DNA of 64,000 nucleotides. It comes from Flavobacterium sp. (GTDB lineage Bacteria; Bacteroidota; Bacteroidia; Flavobacteriales; Flavobacteriaceae). Shown in pieces: positions 28,639 to 40,083 of this stretch; the first letter of the stretch is position 1; the number at the start of each line of letters is the position of its first letter. The translations under genes and the position numbers were made by a program. Under the pieces are notes generated by a model, which was not told where the DNA came from, searched no databases, and saw only the letters and a program-made list of their open reading frames with translations. The stretch lies in contig JANXVF010000059.1 in NCBI GenBank assembly GCA_025351785.1, positions 1 through 64,000 on the forward strand, written 5' to 3'.

Positions 28639-30248
28639 TAATTTTTAATCAATTTTCCAGTTTGAGTTTCATTTTTACCTTCAATTTTGTAAAAATAAAT
28701 TCCTGAGTTGAGCGAAGAAGTATCTAAAGAAATATCTGATTTTACCTGACTATTTTGTAAAATCAATTGACCTAAATTGTTATAAACAGAAATTGAAGCT
28801 TCATAGGATTTATTTGAGAAGTGAATAGCAAAATTATTTTGAATAGGGTTTGGGTAAATAATAAAATCTGTTTGTTGAAATTGATCAACAGAAAGTAAAG
28901 TATTCATTAATGCCAATTCAAAATCGGGAATTCCATATCCATAAAATTCGTTTGGAGTACTATAATTATCTGATGATTGTTTTACTAATTCAATTATAGC
29001 TTGATTACTTAAACTAGGAACTGCTTGCCATAAACAAGCAATCATTCCCGCCATGATTGGACCAGAAAAAGAGGTTCCATTGGCTGAAATAATATCGCCA
29101 TTGGTATTTGATACTGCACAATTTTGACCTTGTGCCATGACATCTGGCTTTATTCTATTGTCAAAACTTGGGCCAATTGAACTAAAATTTGCTCTGGTTC
29201 TGTCAGGTTTTACAGCTCCAATTGCTAAAACATTTGTGGCTTCTGCTGGTACACCAATATGTGGTTCAGAGGTACTACCTTCATTTCCTGCACTGGCAAC
29301 AATAATGATACCTTTGCTAAAAGCAATATTTGCTCCTTTTGAAGCAAAATTTGCATTGCCGGTCATGTCGCTGTAGGTATGGCTGTAGTCTGGATTATCA
29401 TATGAAAAATATCCTAACGAAGTTGTAATTATATCTACGCCAAGTCGGTCAGCTTCTTCTGCAGCCTCAACCCAATTACTTTCTTCAACTGGATTTTCGC
29501 TTGCGGTATCTTCTGTAATAAATAAATAATAGTTGGCATCTGGTGCAGTTCCTACTAATTGATTTTCGACATATCCACCCATCGAAGATAGCACTAAGGT
29601 GCCGTGAGAATTATTAGTATAAATATTTGTGCTTCTATCTACATAATTATAACCACCTAAAATTTGATTATTATCTCGCAGTCTTTGAAATGGTGATGCT
29701 ATATTAACACCAGGAAATCCAGCGTCTAAAACTGCAATTATTTTCCCCGTTCCAGTAAAATTTTGTTGATGAAGTAAATGTCCGTTTAACATTTGTATTT
29801 GATTTGCTGAGTTACCATAGGCAAATGCAGTTTGGACATTTAAATTTTTGTTTATTGGCGAAGTTGGTTTAATACTTGCATTTTTTGAGTTGAGCAAATT
29901 ATTTGCAAACTGAATATGATCTACAAAATTAAAAGAAGTTAAAGTCGTAATATCTGAAATGCTACCGCGAATGTGAAGACAGTTTAACCATTTCGATTTT
30001 GCTTTAACTTCGATTCCTGAAGTTGCAGTTATTTGATCAATATAGAATTGATAAACGGGTACATCATTTATGTTTAAAAGAATATTTTGAACATTTCTTC
30101 TATCTAATGCACGCTGGGTTAACATAAGTAACGGATTGTCAAAATATGTTTGGTAATCAGGTTTGTTGTTGAAATAAACCCAGGCATCTTCTTGAGAATA
30201 AGAAAGTGAAAAGGAAATCAAAACAATAAAAAGCAACAATTTTTTCAT
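28638..30248 (-). CDS. S8 family serine peptidase with T9SS type A sorting domain
   Basis: Catalytic IAVLDAGF, NSHGTLVLSSMGG, ANGTSFSGPIMAG; C-terminal FIIYPNPIQNNFAIHF...LDTSSLNSGIYFYKIEGKNETQTGKLIKN. Confidence 0.95.
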   Translation of the reverse strand: MKKLLLFIVLISFSLSYSQEDAWVYFNNKPDYQTYFDNPLLMLTQRALDRRNVQNILLNINDVPVYQFYIDQITATSGIEVKAKSKWLNCLHIRGSISDITTLTSFNFVDHIQFANNLLNSKNASIKPTSPINKNLNVQTAFAYGNSANQIQMLNGHLLHQQNFTGTGKIIAVLDAGFPGVNIASPFQRLRDNNQILGGYNYVDRSTNIYTNNSHGTLVLSSMGGYVENQLVGTAPDANYYLFITEDTASENPVEESNWVEAAEEADRLGVDIITTSLGYFSYDNPDYSHTYSDMTGNANFASKGANIAFSKGIIIVASAGNEGSTSEPHIGVPAEATNVLAIGAVKPDRTRANFSSIGPSFDNRIKPDVMAQGQNCAVSNTNGDIISANGTSFSGPIMAGMIACLWQAVPSLSNQAIIELVKQSSDNYSTPNEFYGYGIPDFELALMNTLLSVDQFQQTDFIIYPNPIQNNFAIHFSNKSYEASISVYNNLGQLILQNSQVKSDISLDTSSLNSGIYFYKIEGKNETQTGKLIKN

Positions 30249-30274
30249 TGAATCAAGAATTTAATTATACGAAT

Positions 30275-31462
30275 TTACGAAATTACACCCGAACCAACTA
30301 ATTCCTCACCAATATTCCAAGCGACAAATTGACCCTCAGTTATTGCCGATTGTGGCGTATCAAAAACTACATACAGACCAGATTCAAATTGATGTAAGCT
30401 TGCTTTTTGTAATTCTTGACGATATCTTATTCGAGCCAAAACTTTCATCGATTCTCCAATTTTAAGTTTTAAATTTTCTCGAATCCAATGAATTTCTGTG
30501 GGTAAAACTTTTAAAACTTGTTTAAATAATCCTGGATGTTGATTGCCTTGACCAGTATAAATTTCGTTGGTATTTACATTTGTGCCTATAATAAATAATG
30601 CTTCTTTTGTGCCTCCTACATTCAATCCTTTGCGTTGTCCAATTGTAAAATAATGAGCACCTTGGTGTTTTCCCACAGCTTTTCCCATACTGTTATTGTA
30701 GGAAATTGACTTGGCTTTATAAATTAACTCGTCTTCTAAATTTTTGAAATCTGGTAATGGTGTAAAATAGACTTCATTAGATGCTTCTATTTCATAAATG
30801 ATACCAACTTTCGACTTTAATTGTTGTTGTAAAAAATCGGGTAATCGAACTTTTCCTATAAAACACAAACCTTGTGAATCTTTTTTCTCAGCCGTTACTA
30901 GCTCCATTTTACTTGCTATACTTCTAACTTCTGGTTTTGTTAACTCACCGATAGGGAATAAAGATTTTGCGAGTTGATCTTGTGATAATTGACATAAAAA
31001 ATAAGATTGATCTTTGTTACCATCTGTTCCCGCAAGCAACTGATACATTGGTTTTCCATCGACATCAATTGTCCCTTTTCTGCAATAATGTCCTGTTGCA
31101 ACATAATCTGCACCAAGCGATAATGCAATTTTCATAAAAACATCAAACTTAATTTCTCGATTGCACAATACATCTGGATTGGGTGTTCGACCTTTTTCAT
31201 ATTCGTTGAACATATAGTCAACTATTTTTTCTTTGTATTGTATGCTCAAATCTACTGTTTGAAAAGGAATTCCAAGTTTTTCTGCTACTAAAAGTGCGTC
31301 GTTACTATCTTCAAGCCATGGACATTCGTTAGAAATTGTAACTGAATCATCATGCCAATTTTTCATAAAAAGACCGATTACTTCATATCCCTGCTCTTTC
31401 AAAAGATAGGCCGCAACACTCGAATCTACACCACCAGAAAGTCCTACAACAACTCTTTTCAT
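30275..31462 (-). CDS. mnmA: tRNA 2-thiouridine(34) synthase MnmA
   Basis: [54 protein letters not shown]. Confidence 0.97.
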   Translation of the reverse strand: MKRVVVGLSGGVDSSVAAYLLKEQGYEVIGLFMKNWHDDSVTISNECPWLEDSNDALLVAEKLGIPFQTVDLSIQYKEKIVDYMFNEYEKGRTPNPDVLCNREIKFDVFMKIALSLGADYVATGHYCRKGTIDVDGKPMYQLLAGTDGNKDQSYFLCQLSQDQLAKSLFPIGELTKPEVRSIASKMELVTAEKKDSQGLCFIGKVRLPDFLQQQLKSKVGIIYEIEASNEVYFTPLPDFKNLEDELIYKAKSISYNNSMGKAVGKHQGAHYFTIGQRKGLNVGGTKEALFIIGTNVNTNEIYTGQGNQHPGLFKQVLKVLPTEIHWIRENLKLKIGESMKVLARIRYRQELQKASLHQFESGLYVVFDTPQSAITEGQFVAWNIGEELVGSGVIS

Positions 31463-31558
31463 TTTTTTTATTTCGATTTACAAATTTACATCAAAAATCA
31501 AAAAAAAAGTATGTGTCTTATCACTAAAACAAATACTTTTGTAAGTATAATTTATAAA

Positions 31559-32263
31559 CTATTCTTCTTTTTTAATTTCTTTTTTTACAAATTTAATTCT
31601 ATTAGGCAAACTCATATTTTCTTTTACAATTTTTCCTTTTTTGAGAAATTCCCATATTCCTTCTTTTTTACCCTTTACAAACTTACCTTTTGCGACTATA
31701 TTATTTTCTGGATTTCTAAAAGTTGCCTCTCCATCAAATTCATTATTTTTATAAAATGAATCCTCTAATATTACTCCATTTTCAGCATATTTTTTATAAG
31801 TCCCCTCTTTTATGCCATTTTTATATGTTGCTTCTTCTGCTACGGTTCCTGTTGGATAATATACTTTTCTAATACCATTTAATTTTCCGTTAGCATAAAA
31901 TTCTGAGGTCATAAGTTTATCAGAATCTTCATGATAATATTTCCACTCTCCCTCAAAAAGTTTATTAGTAACTTTACCCTCGCTAACTTTATTTTTTTTT
32001 TGATTATAAAAAATGGTGTAGCAAGAGTTTTCATTCGCACTAAATTCTCTTGTTGCAACTACAACTCCATCTTTTGTATCATCAAAAAATTTGAAAATCC
32101 CTACTTCTTTACCATGATTAAAATTACCTTCATAACGCGGACGTTTGGATTCTTCGTAAACTCCTTTCCAAAGCCCGTCTTTTTTACCGTTTACATCAAT
32201 TTTATTAATGGTTTGAGAAAAAAGTGAGTTTGTTATTAAAATTAAAATTAAAAAAATCTTCAT
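31559..32263 (-). CDS. MORN-like / YwqK-type repeat protein, exported
   Basis: Repeats such as YANGKLNGIRKVYYPTGTVAEEATYKNGIKEGTYKKYAENG; signal peptide. Confidence 0.85.
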   Translation of the reverse strand: MKIFLILILITNSLFSQTINKIDVNGKKDGLWKGVYEESKRPRYEGNFNHGKEVGIFKFFDDTKDGVVVATREFSANENSCYTIFYNQKKNKVSEGKVTNKLFEGEWKYYHEDSDKLMTSEFYANGKLNGIRKVYYPTGTVAEEATYKNGIKEGTYKKYAENGVILEDSFYKNNEFDGEATFRNPENNIVAKGKFVKGKKEGIWEFLKKGKIVKENMSLPNRIKFVKKEIKKEE

Positions 32264-32479
32264 GTGGTTTAGTTTTATAGAAATCTGTTTATTGTAAATA
32301 AAATTTCAATTTAATCTTATCAAATTTAATATTAATAAATTACAAACCAAAACTGTTCCAATTTTTTAAAGAAATATTTTAATAATGTTAAATAAAAAAT
32401 AAAATAAGTCAAATTATACTATTTCATTAGTTGCTTTATAAACTTTTAGTAACTTTAACCCAATAAAAAATAATTTTAA

Positions 32480-33442
32480 ATGAAACGAATTTTTAAAAGT
32501 ATTGTGTTTGTTTTTTGTTTGAGTTTTTTTATAAGTTGCAGTAAAACTGATGATTTACAAGATAGGACTATTACAAATTTAATCGATTCGCAACCAAATT
32601 TATCTATTTTTCGTGCAGCATTAATACAAACTGATATTTATAATTTGCTGAAAGGAACAACTGCTTATACCGTTTTTGCTCCGTCTGATGCGGCTTTTAA
32701 TACTTTTTTGACAAACAGTGGTTATACAACAATTGATGCTGTCCCTAACGATGTTCTGACTCAAATTTTATTAAATCACATTGTTGTAGGTTCGAAAACT
32801 ACAGGAAATTTTCTAGACAATACTTATGTAAAAACTTTAGCAACAAAAAATGCAACTTTGCCATTAGTTTATTTGGATTTATATGTTGGAAATAACGGAA
32901 GTGCTGTAAAAATTAATGGTACAATAAATTTGCTAACACCAAATATAGTAGCCAATAATGGGATTATTCATACTATTGATGGAGTAATAAAACTGCCAAC
33001 AGTTTTTGATCAAATAGTTTCCAATCCCAAATTAAATATTTTTAAAACGACTATAACTTCTGCTGGTCAACCTAATTTTGCACAACTTTTATCATCTTCG
33101 GTAAATGTAACTACTGCTTTTGTTCCGACTGATGCTGCTTTTAATTCTTTAAATGCTGATTTACCTGTAAATGCTGGTTTAACAACTTTTAGTACAGATA
33201 TGAAAACCAAACTTATTTACTATCATTTGGTAAATAGTTATTTGCCTTCTTCACTTTTTACAAATAATCTAGTAGTGGCAACAGAGTTAAATCCGCAAAC
33301 ATTTACAATTCAAAAAGGTGGAACTTTAAATAATTTTATCGATCAACAAGGAAGATCTGGTGCTATAATTGTAACCGATATTCAGTGTACTAATGGAGTT
33401 ATCCATTTGTTAGATAAAGTGATGTTGCCAAATTTTAATTAG
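32480..33442 (+). CDS. Fasciclin domain-containing lipoprotein (two domains)
   Basis: Lipobox SFFISCSK; YTVFAPSDAAFNTFL...LLNHIVVGS and TTAFVPTDAAFNSL...YHLVNSYL. Confidence 0.94.
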   Translation: MKRIFKSIVFVFCLSFFISCSKTDDLQDRTITNLIDSQPNLSIFRAALIQTDIYNLLKGTTAYTVFAPSDAAFNTFLTNSGYTTIDAVPNDVLTQILLNHIVVGSKTTGNFLDNTYVKTLATKNATLPLVYLDLYVGNNGSAVKINGTINLLTPNIVANNGIIHTIDGVIKLPTVFDQIVSNPKLNIFKTTITSAGQPNFAQLLSSSVNVTTAFVPTDAAFNSLNADLPVNAGLTTFSTDMKTKLIYYHLVNSYLPSSLFTNNLVVATELNPQTFTIQKGGTLNNFIDQQGRSGAIIVTDIQCTNGVIHLLDKVMLPNFN

Positions 33443-33474
33443 CAAGTTTAAATTTCACAATCTATTTCACGATT

Positions 33475-34269
33475 TTAAGAGCCTAATTCAATTGCTCGAT
33501 TATTTGCCGCAAAAACTGCTTCTATTATAAAATTCTCTACCAAATTATTTTCGAATACTAAAAGGGCTTGTTCAGTAGTACCACCTTTTGACGCCACTTT
33601 TTTAATCCATTCTTCGTTAGATAGCGCACTCGAATTTTGTAAATCGACTGCTCCCATAAAAGTTTGATTGACTAATAGTTCAGCTTCCGATTGTGTAAAT
33701 CCGAGTTTTGACGCAGCTTTAATCATCGAATTCATAAAATAAAAAACATAAGCAGGCCCACTCCCAGAAATTGCTGTTGCAGCATCGATAAGTTTTTCAT
33801 TTTCAACATAAATAGATTTTCCTGTAGTATTTATCAAATTTTGAATGATAAACAATTCCTTTCTATCAACCTGATTTGAAGCAGTAAAAACAGTCATTCC
33901 TTTTCCAATTTGCGTAGGAATATTGGGCATCGATCTTACAATTTTTGAACAACCTAATTTTGATTTTAAAGTTTCAATAGTAACACCAGCCATAACCGAT
34001 AAAACGATCTGATTCTGATTTATAAATGGAGCAATTCTTAGTGCTAAATCAGAAAAATCTTGCGGTTTTACTGCAAGTATTATAATGTCATATAAACCTA
34101 TTTTGGCGGTAGGATTTTCTAAAAAATTAGCCTCAGGAATTCCCAAATCGGTTTCTTTTTTAGATCTAGTCAATACAAAAATATCATTTTGTAATATAAA
34201 TCGGGAACTTATAAAACTATTTGCATAGGTTTTTCCCATATTTCCAAAGCCCACTATTATTATTTTCAT
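33475..34269 (-). CDS. proC: Pyrroline-5-carboxylate reductase
   Basis: MKIIIVGFGNMGKTYANSF...VKPQDF...RSMPNIPTQIGKGMTVF...GSGPAYVFYFMNSM. Confidence 0.95.
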   Translation of the reverse strand: MKIIIVGFGNMGKTYANSFISSRFILQNDIFVLTRSKKETDLGIPEANFLENPTAKIGLYDIIILAVKPQDFSDLALRIAPFINQNQIVLSVMAGVTIETLKSKLGCSKIVRSMPNIPTQIGKGMTVFTASNQVDRKELFIIQNLINTTGKSIYVENEKLIDAATAISGSGPAYVFYFMNSMIKAASKLGFTQSEAELLVNQTFMGAVDLQNSSALSNEEWIKKVASKGGTTEQALLVFENNLVENFIIEAVFAANNRAIELGS

Positions 34270-34359
34270 AATTTCATTCAATATTTAATTTTAATGGAAA
34301 ATGCTGTTTCATAAATTGTAATTTTATGAAACAGCACTTAATAAAACTTGAAAAAAAAA

Positions 34360-36267
34360 TTATTTTTTACCTATTTTTTTTTGTTCTTCAGCTTGCTCCA
34401 TAACCTCACGAAGTTTTTTCTGAAACTTTCCTTCAACCTTTGGTTTGGTTTTATTTATTTGAATTTTAGCATGAATTTTTTCGCTATCAATAAAATATTT
34501 TTTGATGACTAACATGATGCCGATTGTAATTAAATTTGACATAAAATTGTACAAACTTAATCCCGAACCATATTGATTAAAGAAAATAAGCATCATTAAT
34601 GGTGAGATATAAATCATCATTTTCATGATTTTTGTCATATCTGGCATTCCTTCTTGTTGCGGTTGTGCCATTGCATTATCGCCAGAAGTCATTTTCATAT
34701 AAAAGAAAATTGCTATTGCAGCCATAATTGCAAATAAGCTAATGTGGTTTCCATATATAGTCGACAAGAATGGAATATTCTGTTTCCATGAAACGATTGC
34801 ATCAAAAGACGATAAATCCTCTGCCCATAAAAAACTCTTTTGTCTTAAAGCAATTGATGAAGGAAAAAATTGAAATGAGGCATACATAAACGGCAATTGA
34901 ATTAAAGCAGGAATGCAACCTGCCATTGGGTTTACTCCAGCTGCATTATAAACTTTCATCGTTTCTTGTTGCTTTTTCATCGGGTCTTTTTTATATTTTT
35001 CACCTAGTTCAGCAATTTCTGGACGTAACACTTTCATTTTAGCTTGAGATAAAAATGATTTGAAAGTAATTGGCGACATGGCTAGCTTAATGAGTATTGT
35101 AAAAATAATAATAGCAATTCCGTAGGGTATAAATGAACACAAAAATCCAAATAATGGAAAGAAAATAAAACGATTAATCCATCCAAAAATTCCCCAACCA
35201 AATTGGATTATTTTATCTAAATTTTTTCCTTCATATTTACTCAAAATTTTATAATCTGTAGGACCATAATACCAGTTCATTTTATAATCTAACTCGCCAT
35301 TGTTAAATGCCAAGGGCACATTAGTTTTATATTGTTTTGTAAAAACGGTATCAATTGTTGCGTTTTTGACTAAACTTGATGAATGTAATTTTGAAGTTTC
35401 AAACGGTTTGTCTGTTACTAAAATAGAAGTAAAAAAATGTTGTCTATAAGCAATAAATGAAACTTTTTCTGGAGTTTCCTCTTTATCAGTTCCTTGCCCT
35501 ACATAATTGTCTTTTCCGTTTTCATATCCATAATGAATTTCGGCGTAACGATTTTCATAGGAAACGCTTTTTTCTGTATTAAATGCTTTCAAATTCCATT
35601 CTAAATCAGCAGGTTTAGAAGTATTTAAAATTTTATTTAAACCTTGAGAACGAATATCAAAATCTAACATATATTCGTTAGGTTTTAAAACATATTTGTA
35701 TTCTAAAAACTCATTTTCTCCTGCTTTAAGCTTCATAGACAGAATTTGATTTGCTCCAATTTTTGTTAATGAAGGTTCAAAATACATATCTTTGGTATTC
35801 AAAACTCTATTGTCGGCGGTTTGAAGTGCAATACTCAAATCGGCATTATTTTTAGAAATCAAATCGACTAATTCGCCCGAATTTTTTTTGTATTTATCAA
35901 ATTTCAACAATTTAGCTTCTGCAATATAACCTCCTTTATTGGCGATTTTTAGCAAAATTAAATCATTTTGGATTACTGTAAATCCATCTTTTGCAGATGG
36001 AAGTGTTGCTGAATAGGCAAAACTTCCTAAAATGCCAGAAAGTTTTTGAATTTTTACAGAATCAGATACTGTCGAATCTTTTGCGGTAATAAGAACTTCC
36101 TTCGGAATATTATTTTTCGCTTTCAAAATGCTATCTCGCGTTACTTTTTCCTTGATAGCTTGTTCTTTTTTGGCAGTTTGCGTGCTGTTATACATAATCC
36201 AAACCACGATAAGGAATATCAATCCAAACCCGATTATTGTATTTTTGTCTAATTTTTTTTCTTCCAT
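34360..36267 (-). CDS. yidC: Membrane protein insertase YidC
   Basis: 635 aa; NTIIGFGLIFLIVVWIMYNS, AMSPITFKSFLSQAKMKVLRPEIAEL, GCIPALIQLPFMYASFQFFPSSIALRQKSFLWAEDLSSFD. Confidence 0.97.
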   Translation of the reverse strand: MEEKKLDKNTIIGFGLIFLIVVWIMYNSTQTAKKEQAIKEKVTRDSILKAKNNIPKEVLITAKDSTVSDSVKIQKLSGILGSFAYSATLPSAKDGFTVIQNDLILLKIANKGGYIAEAKLLKFDKYKKNSGELVDLISKNNADLSIALQTADNRVLNTKDMYFEPSLTKIGANQILSMKLKAGENEFLEYKYVLKPNEYMLDFDIRSQGLNKILNTSKPADLEWNLKAFNTEKSVSYENRYAEIHYGYENGKDNYVGQGTDKEETPEKVSFIAYRQHFFTSILVTDKPFETSKLHSSSLVKNATIDTVFTKQYKTNVPLAFNNGELDYKMNWYYGPTDYKILSKYEGKNLDKIIQFGWGIFGWINRFIFFPLFGFLCSFIPYGIAIIIFTILIKLAMSPITFKSFLSQAKMKVLRPEIAELGEKYKKDPMKKQQETMKVYNAAGVNPMAGCIPALIQLPFMYASFQFFPSSIALRQKSFLWAEDLSSFDAIVSWKQNIPFLSTIYGNHISLFAIMAAIAIFFYMKMTSGDNAMAQPQQEGMPDMTKIMKMMIYISPLMMLIFFNQYGSGLSLYNFMSNLITIGIMLVIKKYFIDSEKIHAKIQINKTKPKVEGKFQKKLREVMEQAEEQKKIGKK

Positions 36268-36341
36268 AATAAGCTGTGGTTAGCACAGTATCTGTAATTA
36301 ATATATATTCTATTTGACTATTAGATTTTTTTTGTTTCAGT

Positions 36342-37970
<1,629 letters not shown>

Positions 37971-38113
37971 TTAAATGTAGAAAATACATTTATGAGTTTA
38001 TTTTAAGGTAGTATTTAAAAATCGATGCAAAAATACAATTATTTAGTGAATGTCCCTAAGTAAAAAATAAGCAATATTAGATTATCAAAAATGATTTTAA
38101 AATTAAATAATTT

Positions 38114-38341
38114 CTATTTGGGATAATGCTTTTTTATGTTTCGAATAAGCTCTTCAAGACCATTTAATTTCAACTCGTATATTAACTTTATTTGTTCGCC
38201 TAACTCTCCTTTTGGCAAGCGATTATTTTGAATCCATACTACATAATATTCTGGTAAATCAATTAGATATTTACCTTCATATTTGCCGTATGGCATTTTA
38301 GTATTTGCTAATTTTATGAGTTGTTTTTGTTGGTCGTCCAT
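38114..38341 (-). CDS. DUF3820 family protein
   Basis: KMPYGKYEGKYLIDLPEYYVVWIQNNRLPKGELGEQIKLIYELKLNGLEELI. Confidence 0.9.
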   Translation of the reverse strand: MDDQQKQLIKLANTKMPYGKYEGKYLIDLPEYYVVWIQNNRLPKGELGEQIKLIYELKLNGLEELIRNIKKHYPK

Positions 38342-38368
38342 TTTAAACTAAATTTTGACCATTATTTT

Positions 38369-38788
38369 TTATAGTTTAACCATATTAGTTGCTAAACTTT
38401 CTAGAAATTTTGATATAGGACCTTTAATCATCATGGCCATCATAGTGTTAAACTCTCCTTCAAATTGAAGTTGGATCTCACAAGAATCTTCTGAAATTGA
38501 ATCAATAAAAGCGACCAGCGAAAAAGGAAGTTTATCACTTGCAGCGTTTAAAACAACTTTAGAGTTTGGAGTCCCTTCTTTTAAACGCAACTTTATTTCT
38601 GGCATACCTTTTAATCCAAAATTAAAAATATCATTGCCAAGTACTTCAAACTTTAAAATTGTTTCGGGCATTAATTTTTCGAAATTTTTTACATCAGATA
38701 AGGCATCATAAATATATTTTGATGTTTTTTGGACTACTTGTTTTGGACTTTCTAAATTCATTTTGATTTTGTTTATGCTACATTCCAA
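38369..38788 (-). CDS. SRPBCC family protein
   Basis: LESPKQVVQKTSKYIYDALSDVKNFEKLMPETILKFEV; conserved position after pyrE in flavobacteria. Confidence 0.8.
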   Translation of the reverse strand: MECSINKIKMNLESPKQVVQKTSKYIYDALSDVKNFEKLMPETILKFEVLGNDIFNFGLKGMPEIKLRLKEGTPNSKVVLNAASDKLPFSLVAFIDSISEDSCEIQLQFEGEFNTMMAMMIKGPISKFLESLATNMVKL

Positions 38789-39417
38789 ACAGATGGATTT
38801 TCTCTCCAGTTTTGAAGTAATTTTTGTTCTTCTTCGGTTATATATTGTTTAGCTACCGCAAGATTAAGCAAATTTTCATAATTGCTTAATGTGTGTAATT
38901 CTACATTTGCATTTTTAAAATTTTCAATAGCAATATCAAATCCATACGAAAAAATAGCTACCATACCTTTTACATTTGCACCAGCCTCTTTCAAAGCATC
39001 AACTGCGCGTAAACTACTAGTTCCTGTGCTTATTAAATCTTCAACCACAACCACGTTTTGACCTTTTTGTAAAAATCCCTCTACTTGATTTTGTCTCCCA
39101 TGTTTTTTGGGTTCAGGTCTAACATATACAAAGGGTAAGCCCAGTTCTTCTGCAACTAGAATGCCTATTCCTATTGCTCCAGTTGCTACACCAGCAATTA
39201 CATCGGGTTTACCAAATTTAATTTCGATTTGTTTAGAAAATTCATCACGAATATAATTTCTTATTGCTGGAAATGAAAGTGTTAAACGATTGTCGCAATA
39301 AATAGGGGAGTTCCAACCCGAAGCCCACAAAAAAGGTGTTGACGGATTCAATTTAATTGCATTAATTTGCAATAATAATTCGGCTGTTTTTTCGGCTGTG
39401 TCTTTATTAAAAATCAT
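38773..39417 (-). CDS. pyrE: Orotate phosphoribosyltransferase
   Basis: MIFNKDTAEKTAELLLQI; PRTase motif NVVVVEDLISTGTSSLRAVDALKEAG. Start at 39417 rather than the ORF-track 39444, since a -7 box lies at 39422-39429. Confidence 0.95.
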   Translation of the reverse strand: MIFNKDTAEKTAELLLQINAIKLNPSTPFLWASGWNSPIYCDNRLTLSFPAIRNYIRDEFSKQIEIKFGKPDVIAGVATGAIGIGILVAEELGLPFVYVRPEPKKHGRQNQVEGFLQKGQNVVVVEDLISTGTSSLRAVDALKEAGANVKGMVAIFSYGFDIAIENFKNANVELHTLSNYENLLNLAVAKQYITEEEQKLLQNWRENPSVWNVA

Positions 39418-39421
39418 AGCG

Positions 39422-39429
39422 CAAATGTA
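39422..39429 (-). promoter_or_regulatory. -7 box TACATTTG for pyrE, overlapping the NUDIX gene ATG
   Basis: CAAATGTA on + strand; exact TAnnTTTG on the minus strand, 4 nt before the pyrE ATG. Confidence 0.5.
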
Positions 39430-40024
39430 TAAAGTTTTTGTCAACGATAAGCCACTTTTTTTAACAAATGAAGTTCATAAAGAAACTGATTTTCAATTAT
39501 TTCTTCTTGAAAGTGTTGATATTGAACAGCTTATTGTAAAAATGTTTAACAATAAAATTAAAAAGGCTTATCTATATTATCCTGATGAAAAAGAAATTCT
39601 AAAAAAATTAAAAGAACAAATTCCGGCACGAAAGGCAGGTGGAGGATTGGTTTACAACAAAAAAGGGGAAGTTTTATTCATTTTTAGAAACGGAAAATGG
39701 GATTTGCCAAAAGGTGGTGTCGAAAAAGATGAAGATATTGAATATACCGCCATCAGAGAGGTTGAGGAAGAAACAGGTGTAGGCAAATTATTGATTACAA
39801 AAAAGCTACAAAAAACGTATCATATTTTTAAACGAAACGGAAAATATCGTCTTAAAATTACGAATTGGTTTGAAATGACCTCTAATTTTGAGGGAACTCC
39901 AGTAGGTCAGGCTGAGGAAGGGATAGAAAAAGTAGCTTGGCTTAACCCTGAACAAGTAAAAGAGGCTATGAAAAACTCTTATGAAAATATTAAATTATTA
40001 TTTGAAGAAACTCCGGTTTTGTAA
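39425..40024 (+). CDS. NUDIX hydrolase
   Basis: WDLPKGGVEKDEDIEYTAIREVEEETGV NUDIX box. ATG at 39425 (MYKVFVNDKPLF). Confidence 0.93.
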   Translation: MYKVFVNDKPLFLTNEVHKETDFQLFLLESVDIEQLIVKMFNNKIKKAYLYYPDEKEILKKLKEQIPARKAGGGLVYNKKGEVLFIFRNGKWDLPKGGVEKDEDIEYTAIREVEEETGVGKLLITKKLQKTYHIFKRNGKYRLKITNWFEMTSNFEGTPVGQAEEGIEKVAWLNPEQVKEAMKNSYENIKLLFEETPVL

Positions 40025-40071
40025 AACCAACTACCAACTGAAATTACTAGTATAGTGCAAAGTTAAATTTG

Positions 40072-40079
40072 TAACTTTG
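40072..40079 (+). promoter_or_regulatory. -7 box TAACTTTG for DEAD-box helicase gene (possibly leaderless)
   Basis: Exact TAnnTTTG ending 5 nt before the A of the ATG at 40084. Confidence 0.5.
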
Positions 40080-40083
40080 CATC

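Noticed and set aside
31559-32263. YwqK-type gene as part of a toxin-antitoxin or immunity system
   Set aside because: Automatic annotation often calls these antitoxins, but the MORN-like repeats and signal peptide are common in flavobacteria and no toxin partner is adjacent.
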